From: an uncultured Alphaproteobacteria bacterium
GTDB lineage: Bacteria > Pseudomonadota > Alphaproteobacteria > CAAHEQ01 > UBA3637
Direction of reading: 5' to 3'
DNA length: 46,039 nt
Assembly: GCA_944392585.1 (NCBI GenBank)
Contig: CALXXA010000046.1
Coordinates: forward strand, 1-46,039
The notes under the pieces are model-generated. The model ran no database searches. It worked only from the letters and a program-made list of their open reading frames with translations, and was not told where the DNA came from. Below, piece after piece: positions 1 through 8,480 of the stretch (position 1 is the first letter of the stretch; each line of letters opens with the position of its first letter). The position numbers and the translations under genes were made by a program.

Positions 1-332
1 AATGACGAAGCCCATCCAAAATAAAGTGCTAATAAAAGTAATGATTCCAAAAAAACAGAAATCGTTATAAAAAGTAATAATCCTTTTCCAAAAAACCTTT
101 CTATAGAAACAGAAAAAAAACCAGCAATACTTAGAAAAACAGCTCCTAACAAAAATAAAAAGCTCAAATCTATTCGACCATAAGTCCCTAAATAAAGTGC
201 CGTCGCCGCACTATCAAACCAAATAATGCTTACCGCCTGCAAAAAAGATCCCAATCCCAATAGGATCATTAATACAACTTGTTCCGAACTCAATGAAATA
301 AGATTTTCAAAAATACGCTTAACTTTATTCAT
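1..332 (-). CDS. Partial integral membrane protein (N-terminal part only)
   Basis: An open frame runs from an ATG at 332 off the left edge of the window, giving about 110 residues of an incomplete protein. It begins MNKVKRIFENLISLSSEQ and continues with at least three long hydrophobic stretches, rich in Leu, Phe and Ile, separated by short polar turns such as GTYGRIDLS and SIERFFGKG. This looks like the start of a polytopic inner-membrane transporter, but the family cannot be named from this part. Its ATG overlaps the last codons of ftsY by 8 bases, so it is probably translationally coupled and the last seen member of the mtaB-ftsY operon. Confidence 0.6.
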   Translation of the reverse strand, partial: MNKVKRIFENLISLSSEQVVLMILLGLGSFLQAVSIIWFDSAATALYLGTYGRIDLSFLFLLGAVFLSIAGFFSVSIERFFGKGLLLFITISVFLESLLLLALYFGWASS

Positions 333-1227
333 TATCTATTCCTAACAATCCCTTAACATAATCCTGAACAGAAAAATCATGTAAATCCTCTTCACTCTCT
401 CCTATACACACGTAATGTATTGGTATATGGAACTGATCCGCCAGAGCAATTAAAATACCCCCTTTAGCCGTTCCATCCAATTTTGTCATGACTAGTCCCG
501 TTACATTTGTCATCTCTTTAAACGCCGCCACCTGAGATATTGTATTCTGACCAATTGTTGCATCCAATGTTAATAAAACTGCGTGCGGGGCTGTCTCATC
601 TATTTTTTGAATAACTCTTATTATCTTTTTCAATTCTTCCATTAGTTCTTTTTTATTCTGAAGCCGTCCTGCCGTATCTAAAAATAAAACATCTTCCTTA
701 TTCTTACGTGCTTTTTGCAAAGCCTCATAAGCCGCTCCGGCGGGGTCAGCCCCTTGTTCTCCAGCATACACGGGGCATCCGACTTTTTCTCCCCAAAGCT
801 GCAGTTGCTCAATAGCCGCCATTCTAAATGTATCAATTGCTCCCAGAGAAACTTTCAATCCTTTTTTCTTCATTTGATAAGCTAATTTTCCGATAGTTGT
901 TGTTTTCCCAGCTCCATTTACTCCAACCATTAAAATAACAAATGGTTTTTTTTCTGCGGTCACGACAAAAGGTTGGGCAACAGAATCCAATTGTTTACAT
1001 AGCTCTTGATAAAGAACTTGTTGGGCTTCTTGCGTCGTTTGTACTCTTCTTTTTTCAAGTAATTGTCTAAGAGCCATTGATCTTTTAACACCCATATCTG
1101 ATAAAATAAGAGCTTCTTCTATTTTATCCAGAGCCTCGTCATCTAGTTTCGTAAAAGTTAACGCTCGCGAAACTTGAGACGATGTCTTTTCTAACCCCTT
1201 TTTAAACTTCTGCCACCAACTCACCAT
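325..1227 (-). CDS. ftsY: Signal recognition particle receptor FtsY
   Basis: This is the SRP-type GTPase that docks ribosome-nascent chain complexes bound by Ffh at the inner membrane. At 300 residues it is a short FtsY, lacking the long acidic N-terminal domain of the E. coli protein. The helical N domain covers about residues 1-85. The G domain follows, with the P-loop GVNGAGKTT (102-110), the DTFRMAAIEQL motif (132-142), DTAGR (184-188) and TKLDG near 246. The start ATG has a clear AAGGAAG ribosome site. The gene overlaps the end of mtaB by 26 bases, an order (mtaB-ftsY) common in alphaproteobacteria, so the two are probably co-transcribed. Confidence 0.97.
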   Translation of the reverse strand: MVSWWQKFKKGLEKTSSQVSRALTFTKLDDEALDKIEEALILSDMGVKRSMALRQLLEKRRVQTTQEAQQVLYQELCKQLDSVAQPFVVTAEKKPFVILMVGVNGAGKTTTIGKLAYQMKKKGLKVSLGAIDTFRMAAIEQLQLWGEKVGCPVYAGEQGADPAGAAYEALQKARKNKEDVLFLDTAGRLQNKKELMEELKKIIRVIQKIDETAPHAVLLTLDATIGQNTISQVAAFKEMTNVTGLVMTKLDGTAKGGILIALADQFHIPIHYVCIGESEEDLHDFSVQDYVKGLLGIDNE

Positions 1228-2401
1228 TTTTTACTTCCTTATTCATCACCTCTACAAAAGTTCCCGGCAATATTTTCTTATTAATATGTGTTTTAATATA
1301 ATGTGTGTTTAATCCACTTCCATCTTGTTCTATTAAAACAATATCCGTTTTCCCTATTTGTTTTTTTAAATACTCTGTCAGCAAACTTTGTCCTTTATCT
1401 CTTAAAATCTTAGCCCTTTCCTTCCGTATTTTTATCGGAATTTGAGGCATGTATGCTGATGGAGTTTCCTGCCTGACTGAAAAAGGAAAGACATGCAACA
1501 ATAATATGTTTGCCTGCTCAACCAATTCCACGGTTTGGAAAAACATCTCATCTGTTTCTGTCGGGAAACCTGTAATAAAGTCAGCACCGATAATAATATC
1601 CGGGCGATTATGCTTTAACACATCTATTAACATTAAAACATTTTCTCTTGTATGACGCCTTCCCATACGTTTCAAAATTAAATTATTCCCGGATTGAATT
1701 GATAAATGCACATGAGGCATCAGTTTTTCATGTTTATGAAATAGTTGAATTAATTTTTCATCAATCCCGGCAGGATCCAAAGAACCTAGTCTTAATCGCT
1801 TTAAGTCCGGAACTTCATTTAAAACACGCTCTATCAAATCAGAAAGACCAAAAGGATAACTTGTAACATCAATCCCTGTTAAGACAACTTCAGAGTATCC
1901 TTTTTTTATCAGCTGCTTTATTTCCTCTATAACAATATCCGGTTTTAATCCTTTATTTTTTCCTCGAACCTGATTAACAACACAAAAAGTACATTTATGA
2001 TCACATCCTTGTTGAATTTGAATAAAAGCACGCGTTCGTCCGGAAAAATCCGTAATGAGAGGAATATCAAAAGCAACATTTAGAACAAGACCTACCATTA
2101 CTTTTTCTTCGGCTAATAAAGTACTTTTATTCAATTTTTCTCGGTTCCCCAGAACACGTTCTACCTCCGGCATAGCCGCATATATTTCAGGATGGAGTTG
2201 AGCGGCGCATCCTGTAACAAAAATGCGTTTTTTTGGATTTTCTTTTTTTAATTTTCTAATAGCCTGACGGCATTGACGCTCTGCTTCAGCTGTAACGGCA
2301 CATGTATTAATCAAAATAACATCTTGCAAGCCCGGAATAAGCTCTTTTATTCGTGCTGATTCATAAGTGTTGATGCGACATCCAAATGTAACTATTTCCA
2401 T
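1202..2401 (-). CDS. mtaB: tRNA t6A37 methylthiotransferase MtaB
   Basis: This radical-SAM enzyme adds a methylthio group to N6-threonylcarbamoyladenosine at position 37 of tRNAs reading ANN codons. The 399-residue protein has the three-part family layout. An N-terminal methylthiotransferase domain holds the cluster cysteines C8, C34 and C65. A radical-SAM core carries CxxxCxxC at C133, C137 and C140 (GCDHKCTFC). A C-terminal TRAM-like segment lies at about 330-399. The short N-terminal motif FGCRINTYES separates MtaB from MiaB and RimO. It is the first gene of a minus-strand unit with ftsY. The ribosome site before the ATG is weak. Confidence 0.94.
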   Translation of the reverse strand: MEIVTFGCRINTYESARIKELIPGLQDVILINTCAVTAEAERQCRQAIRKLKKENPKKRIFVTGCAAQLHPEIYAAMPEVERVLGNREKLNKSTLLAEEKVMVGLVLNVAFDIPLITDFSGRTRAFIQIQQGCDHKCTFCVVNQVRGKNKGLKPDIVIEEIKQLIKKGYSEVVLTGIDVTSYPFGLSDLIERVLNEVPDLKRLRLGSLDPAGIDEKLIQLFHKHEKLMPHVHLSIQSGNNLILKRMGRRHTRENVLMLIDVLKHNRPDIIIGADFITGFPTETDEMFFQTVELVEQANILLLHVFPFSVRQETPSAYMPQIPIKIRKERAKILRDKGQSLLTEYLKKQIGKTDIVLIEQDGSGLNTHYIKTHINKKILPGTFVEVMNKEVKNGELVAEV

Positions 2402-2492
2402 TTTTCTTTTTTAGCTTTTTTTTTATATCTTGTCTAGTTTTTAATCAAAAAGCATGTATAATAAAAAAAAAGAGCCTTAAAAGGAGAATAAA

Positions 2493-3593
2493 ATGGAACA
2501 TAGATTACATCCTTTATTAGCTATCGGCTTAAAAAGTGATACCGCCATCACCGGAGTTGATGCTGCTTTGGTCAAAACAGACGGAATAGATATTTTTGAA
2601 AACAATATATCTATCTCCAGACCTTATTCAGAGGAATTACGTATGGATATAAAATCCGTATTAGGAGAAAAAGGACAACTTGATATTAACCATTTAAAAG
2701 AAGTCGAACAAAAAGTGACCCAATATCATATTGACGCCGTCAAAGCACTTTTAGAACTCGCCGATAAAAACCCTCTCAATATAGATGTTATCGCTTTCCC
2801 AGGGCATACCGTCTTAAATAGACCTCGTCAGAAACTATCCATTCAAATCGGTCACGCTCAAACAATGGTACAAGCTTTTGGTCGCCCCGTCGTCAATCGT
2901 TTTTATCAATCTGATTTGGCCGCCGGAGGGCAAGGATCTCCTATTTTCCCTTCTTTTTTTGACGCGTTGACACGTGATATGGAAAAACCCCTGGCTGTTT
3001 TATCTATCGGAGGACTAACATCTCTTTCTTATATCGGAGTTAATGGAGAACTTTCTGCCTTTGAAGTCGGCCCAGGAAATATTCTCATAGATCAATGGAT
3101 GCAAAATCGCATGGGCGCTGAAATGGATTTCGACGGGCTTTGGGCCGCTAAAGGAATTGTTGATCAACGCCTCCTTCGAAAATTAAAAACGCATCCTTAT
3201 TTTTCAAAAAAGCCCCCGAAATCTGCCGATAGAGATGAATTCGATTGCCTTATGCAAGATGTAAACGGTTCAAATGTCGCAGATGGAGCCGCAACTTTAA
3301 CAGCTTTAACTGTACAATCTGTCGTTGAGGCAACTCAATATCTCCCTGACGAACCTCTTCTGTGGATCGTCATCGGCGGAGGAGCTTTTAATCCCTCTCT
3401 TGTCAAAGGGCTAAAACAATCGTTAAAAGGAAAAGTGTTAACCGGAAACGAGGTCAATTGGAACTCTTCTCATATTGAAGCGCAAGGTTTCGCTTTCTTG
3501 GCAACTCGAACAATATTTAATCTCCCTATTTCATTCCCAACAACTACAGGCGTTCCAGCTCCTATGCCCGGAGGACAAATTTATCAACCATGA
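2493..3593 (+). CDS. anmK: Divergent anhydro-N-acetylmuramic acid kinase (AnmK family)
   Basis: AnmK phosphorylates 1,6-anhydro-N-acetylmuramic acid from peptidoglycan turnover so that it can be recycled. The 366-residue length, the AAGGQGSP segment (143-150), the GPGN loop (193-196), a C-terminal IGGGAFN loop and the overall order of motifs support the family. Several signature residues differ from the usual form. The N-terminal SGTSxDG loop reads SDTAITG (15-21), the Asp before GPGN is replaced by Glu191, and the PPKSTGRE segment reads PPKSADRD. The fold is therefore likely right, but activity on the usual substrate is uncertain. A good AAGGAG ribosome site precedes the ATG. The gene stands alone and is divergent from mtaB. 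Confidence 0.85.
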   Translation: MEHRLHPLLAIGLKSDTAITGVDAALVKTDGIDIFENNISISRPYSEELRMDIKSVLGEKGQLDINHLKEVEQKVTQYHIDAVKALLELADKNPLNIDVIAFPGHTVLNRPRQKLSIQIGHAQTMVQAFGRPVVNRFYQSDLAAGGQGSPIFPSFFDALTRDMEKPLAVLSIGGLTSLSYIGVNGELSAFEVGPGNILIDQWMQNRMGAEMDFDGLWAAKGIVDQRLLRKLKTHPYFSKKPPKSADRDEFDCLMQDVNGSNVADGAATLTALTVQSVVEATQYLPDEPLLWIVIGGGAFNPSLVKGLKQSLKGKVLTGNEVNWNSSHIEAQGFAFLATRTIFNLPISFPTTTGVPAPMPGGQIYQP

Positions 3594-3622
3594 AAATTTC
3601 TCATTACATTTAAAAGAAATAT

Positions 3623-3646
3623 AAAAGAATAAATTCAAATTCTTTT
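3623..3646 (-). terminator. Possible weak terminator of the coupling-protein operon
   Basis: AAAAGAAT and ATTCTTTT form an 8-bp stem with an 8-base loop just past the last minus-strand gene. It is AT-only and has a short T-rich stretch on the minus-strand 3' side, so it is only a weak candidate. Confidence 0.35.
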
Positions 3647-3681
3647 GAATAACATTTTGTTATAAAAAAATTCTTGTAACT

Positions 3682-4077
3682 CTAAATATTTGTTAGTTTT
3701 AATAAACGATCTATCATCTCTTGATATTCTTCCGGCGTTAACATTTGTATCGAAAAAAATGACAATAAATTATATCCCGCAGAAAAAAGTGTTAACATCT
3801 TAGCTACCCATGGGAAAAGTTTTTTCCCTGTGTCTTTCTCGTAATAATTTGCTGATTTATATACTCCAACCGCTTGCCATAAAGATATTCCAAAAGAAAT
3901 TAAATAATAGTTCATCAAATATCTGTCAAGTTCTCTGATTTGATCCGAATAAAGTAAATTCAATATAACAAAAGCATAAATAAAGCTTATCAGAAAATTA
4001 ATCCCAATATAATTCCCCCAAAAACTTACTCGTAAAGAATATTCTCCTTGCCAATGTTTCTTAATATAACTTATCAT
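3682..4077 (-). CDS. Small multi-pass membrane protein, last gene of the coupling-protein operon
   Basis: I do not recognise a named family. The 131-residue protein begins MISYIKKHWQGEYSLRVSFW, an amphipathic opening seen in several proteobacterial inner-membrane proteins. Hydrophobic segments follow at about 22-45, 58-72 and 93-112, and the C-terminal tail is short and charged. Its ATG lies one base after the stop of the SUKH-like gene, whose end supplies an AGAGAGGA ribosome site, so translation is almost certainly coupled. Its place after a toxin/immunity-like pair makes a second immunity protein or a membrane partner of the ATPase possible. Both ideas are inference. Confidence 0.7.
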   Translation of the reverse strand: MISYIKKHWQGEYSLRVSFWGNYIGINFLISFIYAFVILNLLYSDQIRELDRYLMNYYLISFGISLWQAVGVYKSANYYEKDTGKKLFPWVAKMLTLFSAGYNLLSFFSIQMLTPEEYQEMIDRLLKLTNI

Positions 4078-4078
4078 C

Positions 4079-4540
4079 TTAATCCTCTCTTATTTTTGCT
4101 TGCACAATTGCTTCTGAAAATAAATATATCAAATCAAAAAAACGCGGTAAACTTAATTCTGTTTGTAAATCTATTTTATCCACTAATTGATATGTTTTTT
4201 CTTTTGAATTATACACAATTAAATCTTCTTCAACATTTCCCAATACTAAAAAATTCTTTCCTCTTTTACGTTCTAAATAATCCATATTAACTTCTAGCAA
4301 GCTAGGAAGAGTATACCCTAGAGAATCCCTTTTGTGAGAATAAACTCCATACACCTGCATTCCATTCCAAAGCATCCCATCTGTTAATGTTAAAAATTGA
4401 GCGTAATCCGCCGGTAAATTAGGCAACTTACGACGCCCTAACGTTACTCTCAAAAGACGAATATCTTCTTCTTTCGCCGGATGAAACATTACAGCCCCGA
4501 CACGATAAATTTTTTTTAAAAGCTTTTTTAATAATCCCAT
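4079..4540 (-). CDS. SUKH (SMI1/KNR4, YrhA-like) family protein, possible immunity protein
   Basis: This 153-residue protein has the SUKH pattern. LPADYAQFL (42-50) is followed by TDGMLWNGMQVYG (53-65), a conserved Asn within LLEVN (85), FLVLGNVEEDLIVYN (97-111), and a closing aromatic helix near RFFDLIYLFSEA. SUKH proteins of the YrhA type usually neutralise nuclease toxins encoded next to them. Here the gene lies 2 bases after an HNH-like gene, exactly the expected arrangement. A basic, hydrophobic N-terminus (KKLLKKIYRV) precedes the domain. The family call is from motif reading; the immunity role is inferred from the neighbour. Confidence 0.75.
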   Translation of the reverse strand: MGLLKKLLKKIYRVGAVMFHPAKEEDIRLLRVTLGRRKLPNLPADYAQFLTLTDGMLWNGMQVYGVYSHKRDSLGYTLPSLLEVNMDYLERKRGKNFLVLGNVEEDLIVYNSKEKTYQLVDKIDLQTELSLPRFFDLIYLFSEAIVQAKIRED

Positions 4541-4542
4541 TT

Positions 4543-5151
4543 TTATCGTCCTGGCATGTTTTTTTGCGCCAAAGTTTTAAAGGTACTTTCTGAGAAACCA
4601 GCATAAACACTTCTATCGTGTTTCCCTTTCCCCCCTGATCCTGTATACATTGTCAACGGAATATAAATTTTCCCCGTCGGGACAGGAATATACATCTTCA
4701 ATGGGCGCATATTGATATCCATTCCTTCCATCTGCATGTCTATAAATTTATGGATATCTTCATGAAAAGGATAATTCTGTATTAAAACCATATTAGAAAA
4801 ATCTACCTGCCCTGTATAATCAAAGGGAATTTTTAAGTGAACATTAAAATTTTCCGGAATTATTCCTTTTTTAAAATAAAAAATATTATCTTCACTCATT
4901 CCCGCCGATCGAAGATCATTTACATAATTATATGATAAATAGCGTAAAAAATCTTTTTTTATTCGCTTGTATTGTTTACGTAAATTAACTTTTTCCAAGA
5001 CAGTCAATGGATATGCCGTTGCTTCTACCAAATCCATTCCTGGAAAGTTCATTTGCTGAAACTTTGTTTCCCAATAAGCTACATCATAGCGCATTTCATC
5101 TGTAACCAAGATAGAAGAACGTTTCGGTGAATTTAAAAAAAATGTCTCCAT
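4543..5151 (-). CDS. HNH/colicin-like nuclease-fold protein with altered active site
   Basis: The central part of this 202-residue protein matches the beta-beta-alpha metal HNH toxin pattern: G-I-I-P near 96-99, then VHLKIPF (104-110), an Asn at 120 (DFSNMVLI), and the metal-binding HxxxH at H130 and H134 (FHEDIH). It closes with a PVPTGKIYIP segment (156-165) like that of HNH toxins carried by polymorphic toxin proteins. Such enzymes have VHHK; here the second His, the expected general base, is Leu106, read directly as codon TTA. The N-terminal 90 residues look helical and charged. The gene starts 3 bases after the coupling ATPase stop, with a GGAGAG ribosome site inside that gene. It may be an inactive nuclease used as an adaptor, or a diverged toxin. 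Confidence 0.72.
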   Translation of the reverse strand: METFFLNSPKRSSILVTDEMRYDVAYWETKFQQMNFPGMDLVEATAYPLTVLEKVNLRKQYKRIKKDFLRYLSYNYVNDLRSAGMSEDNIFYFKKGIIPENFNVHLKIPFDYTGQVDFSNMVLIQNYPFHEDIHKFIDMQMEGMDINMRPLKMYIPVPTGKIYIPLTMYTGSGGKGKHDRSVYAGFSESTFKTLAQKNMPGR

Positions 5152-5154
5152 TTT

Positions 5155-7320
5155 TTAACTCTCCAGTTCTTCTAACTCTTCATCAAGTGTACTTGCTAAT
5201 ACTTTCAAATCTGTGTTCTCACGCTGTGCCACAATCCAATAAGGAACAAATGGAGCGGGCGGTATAGAACATTTCTTTTTCATTGATTTATCTAAAAAAT
5301 ACCGTGGAGAATCTGCCAAGATAGGTCTATTTAAAAAGCCTTGCATAATAACATATTGTTTTAACTTATCCAAACTCATCATATCAGAAGCTCCGACAAC
5401 AGATTGAGCTTGTAATGATTTAGACACATTTTGCGTCATACTCGGATTTATCCCCAAAATACTTTGATTTGTGCTATACGAAACAGATATAGCTGTTTTA
5501 GTCCCAATCATTTTTTCAAATCTTTGAGCTGTTTGTTCATTATTTTGAGCTAAAATAACTTTTGCCGCGGTTGTTGTAATGATTGTTTCCAAATCATCTT
5601 TTCCATATTGACCGGAAATTTGTCCTAAATCCTGCCCGATTAACAAATAAGAAACTTTTTGTCCCCGCCCTACAGCAGGACCATCTTTAACAGCAGACAG
5701 CTTAGGCATTTGAGGGAACTCATCCAAAACGAACAAAACTGGATAAGGCCCTGCTTTAATTCCATCCGAACCTACAAAATTAGGTGGGTTTGCAATTAAA
5801 AAAGAAGACATTAATTCAATAAACACACCCGTAATAACAGATAAGGCACGCGCATCAACTTGATTAACGGACAAGTAGACGGAAACAGGTTTCATTTCTC
5901 CGGTTATAGGATCTTTCATCCCTCTTAGATCTCTAAAAGTAAAATCAGAAAATCGAGTTCTTGCTACAACTGCTGAGTTCTTAAAAGGACTTATTCCTGT
6001 CAATGCCGTTGATAAAATGGATCCTCTTTCTTTATCCGGAGTGCTTGCCAACTGATTCATTTCCAACATAGCTCTTTGAGAATAGTGAAAGCGAGAGCAT
6101 TCTTGAACAGCAAAATCCAACACATCTCGCATAGGATCCGCTAAGGCCGCCATCTGATCTCCTTCATTTGCTCTACGTTTAATATCTGCCGCAATCTTCA
6201 TTTGAGTATCATTCAACCAATCTAAAATCATTGCAATACACGGTTCACATCCATGCCAATAATCCGGAAGCCCTTCCCAAGTCCCTACTGGAACATAATT
6301 ATCATATGTTAACGTTCCTTCTTCAATTGCTTGCATTGCGGACCTAGCACTTAAATCAGACATTTCTGCATAATACGTCATCAGAACTTTAGCATCTTCC
6401 TCATCAAAAGAATCATCCATCAAACGAGCCATAAAATAATCATTTGCCCGCGCTCTTTCACATTTACTGGAAATAAAATGCAAAAATCCAGACATTGCAT
6501 TTCGACCTGTTTTTGACCAGTGTGGATCTGCGCCTCCTTTCGGTTCTTCAACAATAACCGCCACCATCGAATCTATATACATATCCCGCGCAGGACCGGC
6601 AGGAGGCAAACAACTTTCTGATAATGGATTCCACGATGGATAATAAATTCCTTTAGAGGGGATATCTTCTTCTCCCCAATTAATAATAAAAACAGGACCT
6701 TGCGTTGCTCTATATCCAGATGTTGTAAAACATAATTCAGGTTTAGGGTCATTAACAATAATACTTAATCCAGGAGATTCTAAAATTGTCGGAACGACAA
6801 CTGCAGCCGTTTTACCTGTTCCCGGAGGAGCGACAACCAAAGCAGATAAAGTTTCCGGCATCTTAAGCAATTTTCCCTTAAATCGTCCTAAAACAATAAC
6901 GAAACCATCAAAAAGTTTCATCTTTTTGACATCCGCATAAGTAGCTAACCTGCCCCCACCAAGAGCTTTAACCATAAAATCATACGGATTTAAAACAGCT
7001 CCTATTGAAAAGACAATTCCCCACATCAGAAACGGGATTAAACCTATTAATAACCCTAACATCCCGAATTCTCTTAACATCAGATAAAACCATTTCACAT
7101 ATTGATCCCATATAAGAGAAGGATGCTTAACTGCCTCTGATAAATAATTCCAAACTTCGGCGACAGATTGTCTGCTTACTCCGTTTTCCAAAAGATGCCA
7201 GAAAGGAACAATTAAATATAAACTTAATATACAAAAACAAACTCCGATAAAAAACCATATTACCAAATACGAAATGGCATTATCTCTGTCTGCATATTCT
7301 CCCGGACGTTGTAAAACCAT
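5155..7320 (-). CDS. VirD4/TraG-type type IV coupling ATPase
   Basis: This 721-residue protein is a membrane-anchored hexameric-type ATPase that would recruit substrates (DNA or protein) to a type IV secretion channel. Two transmembrane segments lie at about 16-40 and 85-110. They are followed by the VirD4/TraG linker GGGRLATYADVKKM (121-134), Walker A APPGTGKT (164-171), an all-alpha-like insertion (about 280-430), Walker B VLFVLDEF (528-535) and the GQDLGQISGQYG segment (562-573). The tail is strongly acidic (about 704-720), as expected where adaptors dock. Catalytic motifs are intact. No relaxase, VirB or Dot/Icm channel gene is visible in the window, so its channel must lie elsewhere or be different. 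Confidence 0.88.
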   Translation of the reverse strand: MVLQRPGEYADRDNAISYLVIWFFIGVCFCILSLYLIVPFWHLLENGVSRQSVAEVWNYLSEAVKHPSLIWDQYVKWFYLMLREFGMLGLLIGLIPFLMWGIVFSIGAVLNPYDFMVKALGGGRLATYADVKKMKLFDGFVIVLGRFKGKLLKMPETLSALVVAPPGTGKTAAVVVPTILESPGLSIIVNDPKPELCFTTSGYRATQGPVFIINWGEEDIPSKGIYYPSWNPLSESCLPPAGPARDMYIDSMVAVIVEEPKGGADPHWSKTGRNAMSGFLHFISSKCERARANDYFMARLMDDSFDEEDAKVLMTYYAEMSDLSARSAMQAIEEGTLTYDNYVPVGTWEGLPDYWHGCEPCIAMILDWLNDTQMKIAADIKRRANEGDQMAALADPMRDVLDFAVQECSRFHYSQRAMLEMNQLASTPDKERGSILSTALTGISPFKNSAVVARTRFSDFTFRDLRGMKDPITGEMKPVSVYLSVNQVDARALSVITGVFIELMSSFLIANPPNFVGSDGIKAGPYPVLFVLDEFPQMPKLSAVKDGPAVGRGQKVSYLLIGQDLGQISGQYGKDDLETIITTTAAKVILAQNNEQTAQRFEKMIGTKTAISVSYSTNQSILGINPSMTQNVSKSLQAQSVVGASDMMSLDKLKQYVIMQGFLNRPILADSPRYFLDKSMKKKCSIPPAPFVPYWIVAQRENTDLKVLASTLDEELEELES

Positions 7321-7329
7321 TGTTTCCCT

Positions 7330-8430
7330 CTATTTAATCCCTAGAACCTGCTTAAGTTCATTTATTGTTTCTTGCGAAGCGGCCTCATTCTCCATCGAAA
7401 ATGCTGCCCCGAAAATAGGTAATTCATCAGGTTGGCCTAAATTCGTCCGACAAACAATAACTTTTAATTCCGCCCATGTTGCCATCATATCCTCCGCATT
7501 GATAATGGTTCCTTTGTCTTTAACTAAAATGCACTGTCCCGTCATTTGTATACCTGCTTTGTTCAAAAGAGCCAAAATCTTCTCTTGCTTTTGCATCAAT
7601 AATGTTACAGGAGACACTCTATGAGAACTTTCCGAATACCACAAAGGATCTTCATTATTAAATCTTTCTTCGTCAGCCAACCATTCTCCATCTTCCGAAT
7701 CTTTTTGGATAAAATAAATTTTATCTTTGGCTATTGCTAACCAATCTATTTGAATGTCCCCAACGACGACGTCTGCCAGAACTTGGCACCCTGTTTCTTG
7801 CATAATTTTGTTAAGATCTTCAACAACAGGTTCTTTTGGTTCTTCCGGTAAATTTAAAGACATAAAGTCTTCATTTTCTTCTTCCCGATCAAATGGAGTC
7901 TCTGCATTAACCCCAAAGTCATCTCTTGTTCTCTCAGACGGATAAAGCGATTTTCCTCCTGCTTTATTGTCTTCTTCAATCATAAAGTTATCGGTTTTTA
8001 AAAGATCTGATGTCTTTTGAACTGAATGACTGAAAGTATTTGAAATAGGTTTAGGTCTTGTTTCTTTATGCGAACGTTTCTTAGGAACACGAATTTTACG
8101 TTCCCTTTTTTTCGCATCTGCTTCCTTATTATAAATTAAATTCCAAAATAGTTTCTCTTTTATACGTTTATATGGAATAGTCATCAAGACACAATATCCT
8201 ATAACCCATATAGGTATCATTAAAAACAAAGAAATAACAAATGTCCAATAGTACGTCCCTTGAATAACCCATCCATCATACCACCATTGTTGAATAATGT
8301 ATCGCCAATGCCATCCATAAAAGATATGGAAACTCCAATTTGTTACTAAAAACCAATTAAAGCAATAAAAATAAATAAGTGTCCAAATAACAAAAATAAA
8401 TGTGTTTCGCCCAAGTAATTTTAATGTCAT
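7330..8430 (-). CDS. Two-TM membrane protein with degenerate NERD-like C-terminal domain
   Basis: This 366-residue protein has two transmembrane helices (about 10-30 and 63-85) with an unusually Trp/Tyr-rich periplasmic loop between them. A long charged linker follows (about 100-205), then a C-terminal domain (about 210-330) whose pattern recalls the nuclease-related NERD fold: a leading beta hairpin, IDW (228-230), YFIQKDSEDGEW (239-250), then a helix and a QCILVKD strand. NERD enzymes have a catalytic E-x-K where this protein has Gln242 and Asp244, so it looks inactive. It is the first gene of the operon, 9 bases before the coupling ATPase, with a good AAAAGG ribosome site. Its layout parallels two-TM partners of coupling ATPases (DotM/TrbA), but I see no sequence match to them. 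Confidence 0.65.
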   Translation of the reverse strand: MTLKLLGRNTFIFVIWTLIYFYCFNWFLVTNWSFHIFYGWHWRYIIQQWWYDGWVIQGTYYWTFVISLFLMIPIWVIGYCVLMTIPYKRIKEKLFWNLIYNKEADAKKRERKIRVPKKRSHKETRPKPISNTFSHSVQKTSDLLKTDNFMIEEDNKAGGKSLYPSERTRDDFGVNAETPFDREEENEDFMSLNLPEEPKEPVVEDLNKIMQETGCQVLADVVVGDIQIDWLAIAKDKIYFIQKDSEDGEWLADEERFNNEDPLWYSESSHRVSPVTLLMQKQEKILALLNKAGIQMTGQCILVKDKGTIINAEDMMATWAELKVIVCRTNLGQPDELPIFGAAFSMENEAASQETINELKQVLGIK

Positions 8431-8480
8431 GTAGATACCTTTTCTTTTTTCTATATATCATACAGAAAAAATCGAATACT

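Noticed and set aside
5155-7320. FtsK or TraD of a conjugative plasmid
   Set aside because: The VirD4/TraG linker and two-TM layout do not fit FtsK. No relaxase, origin of transfer or other mobility gene is nearby, so conjugation cannot be claimed.
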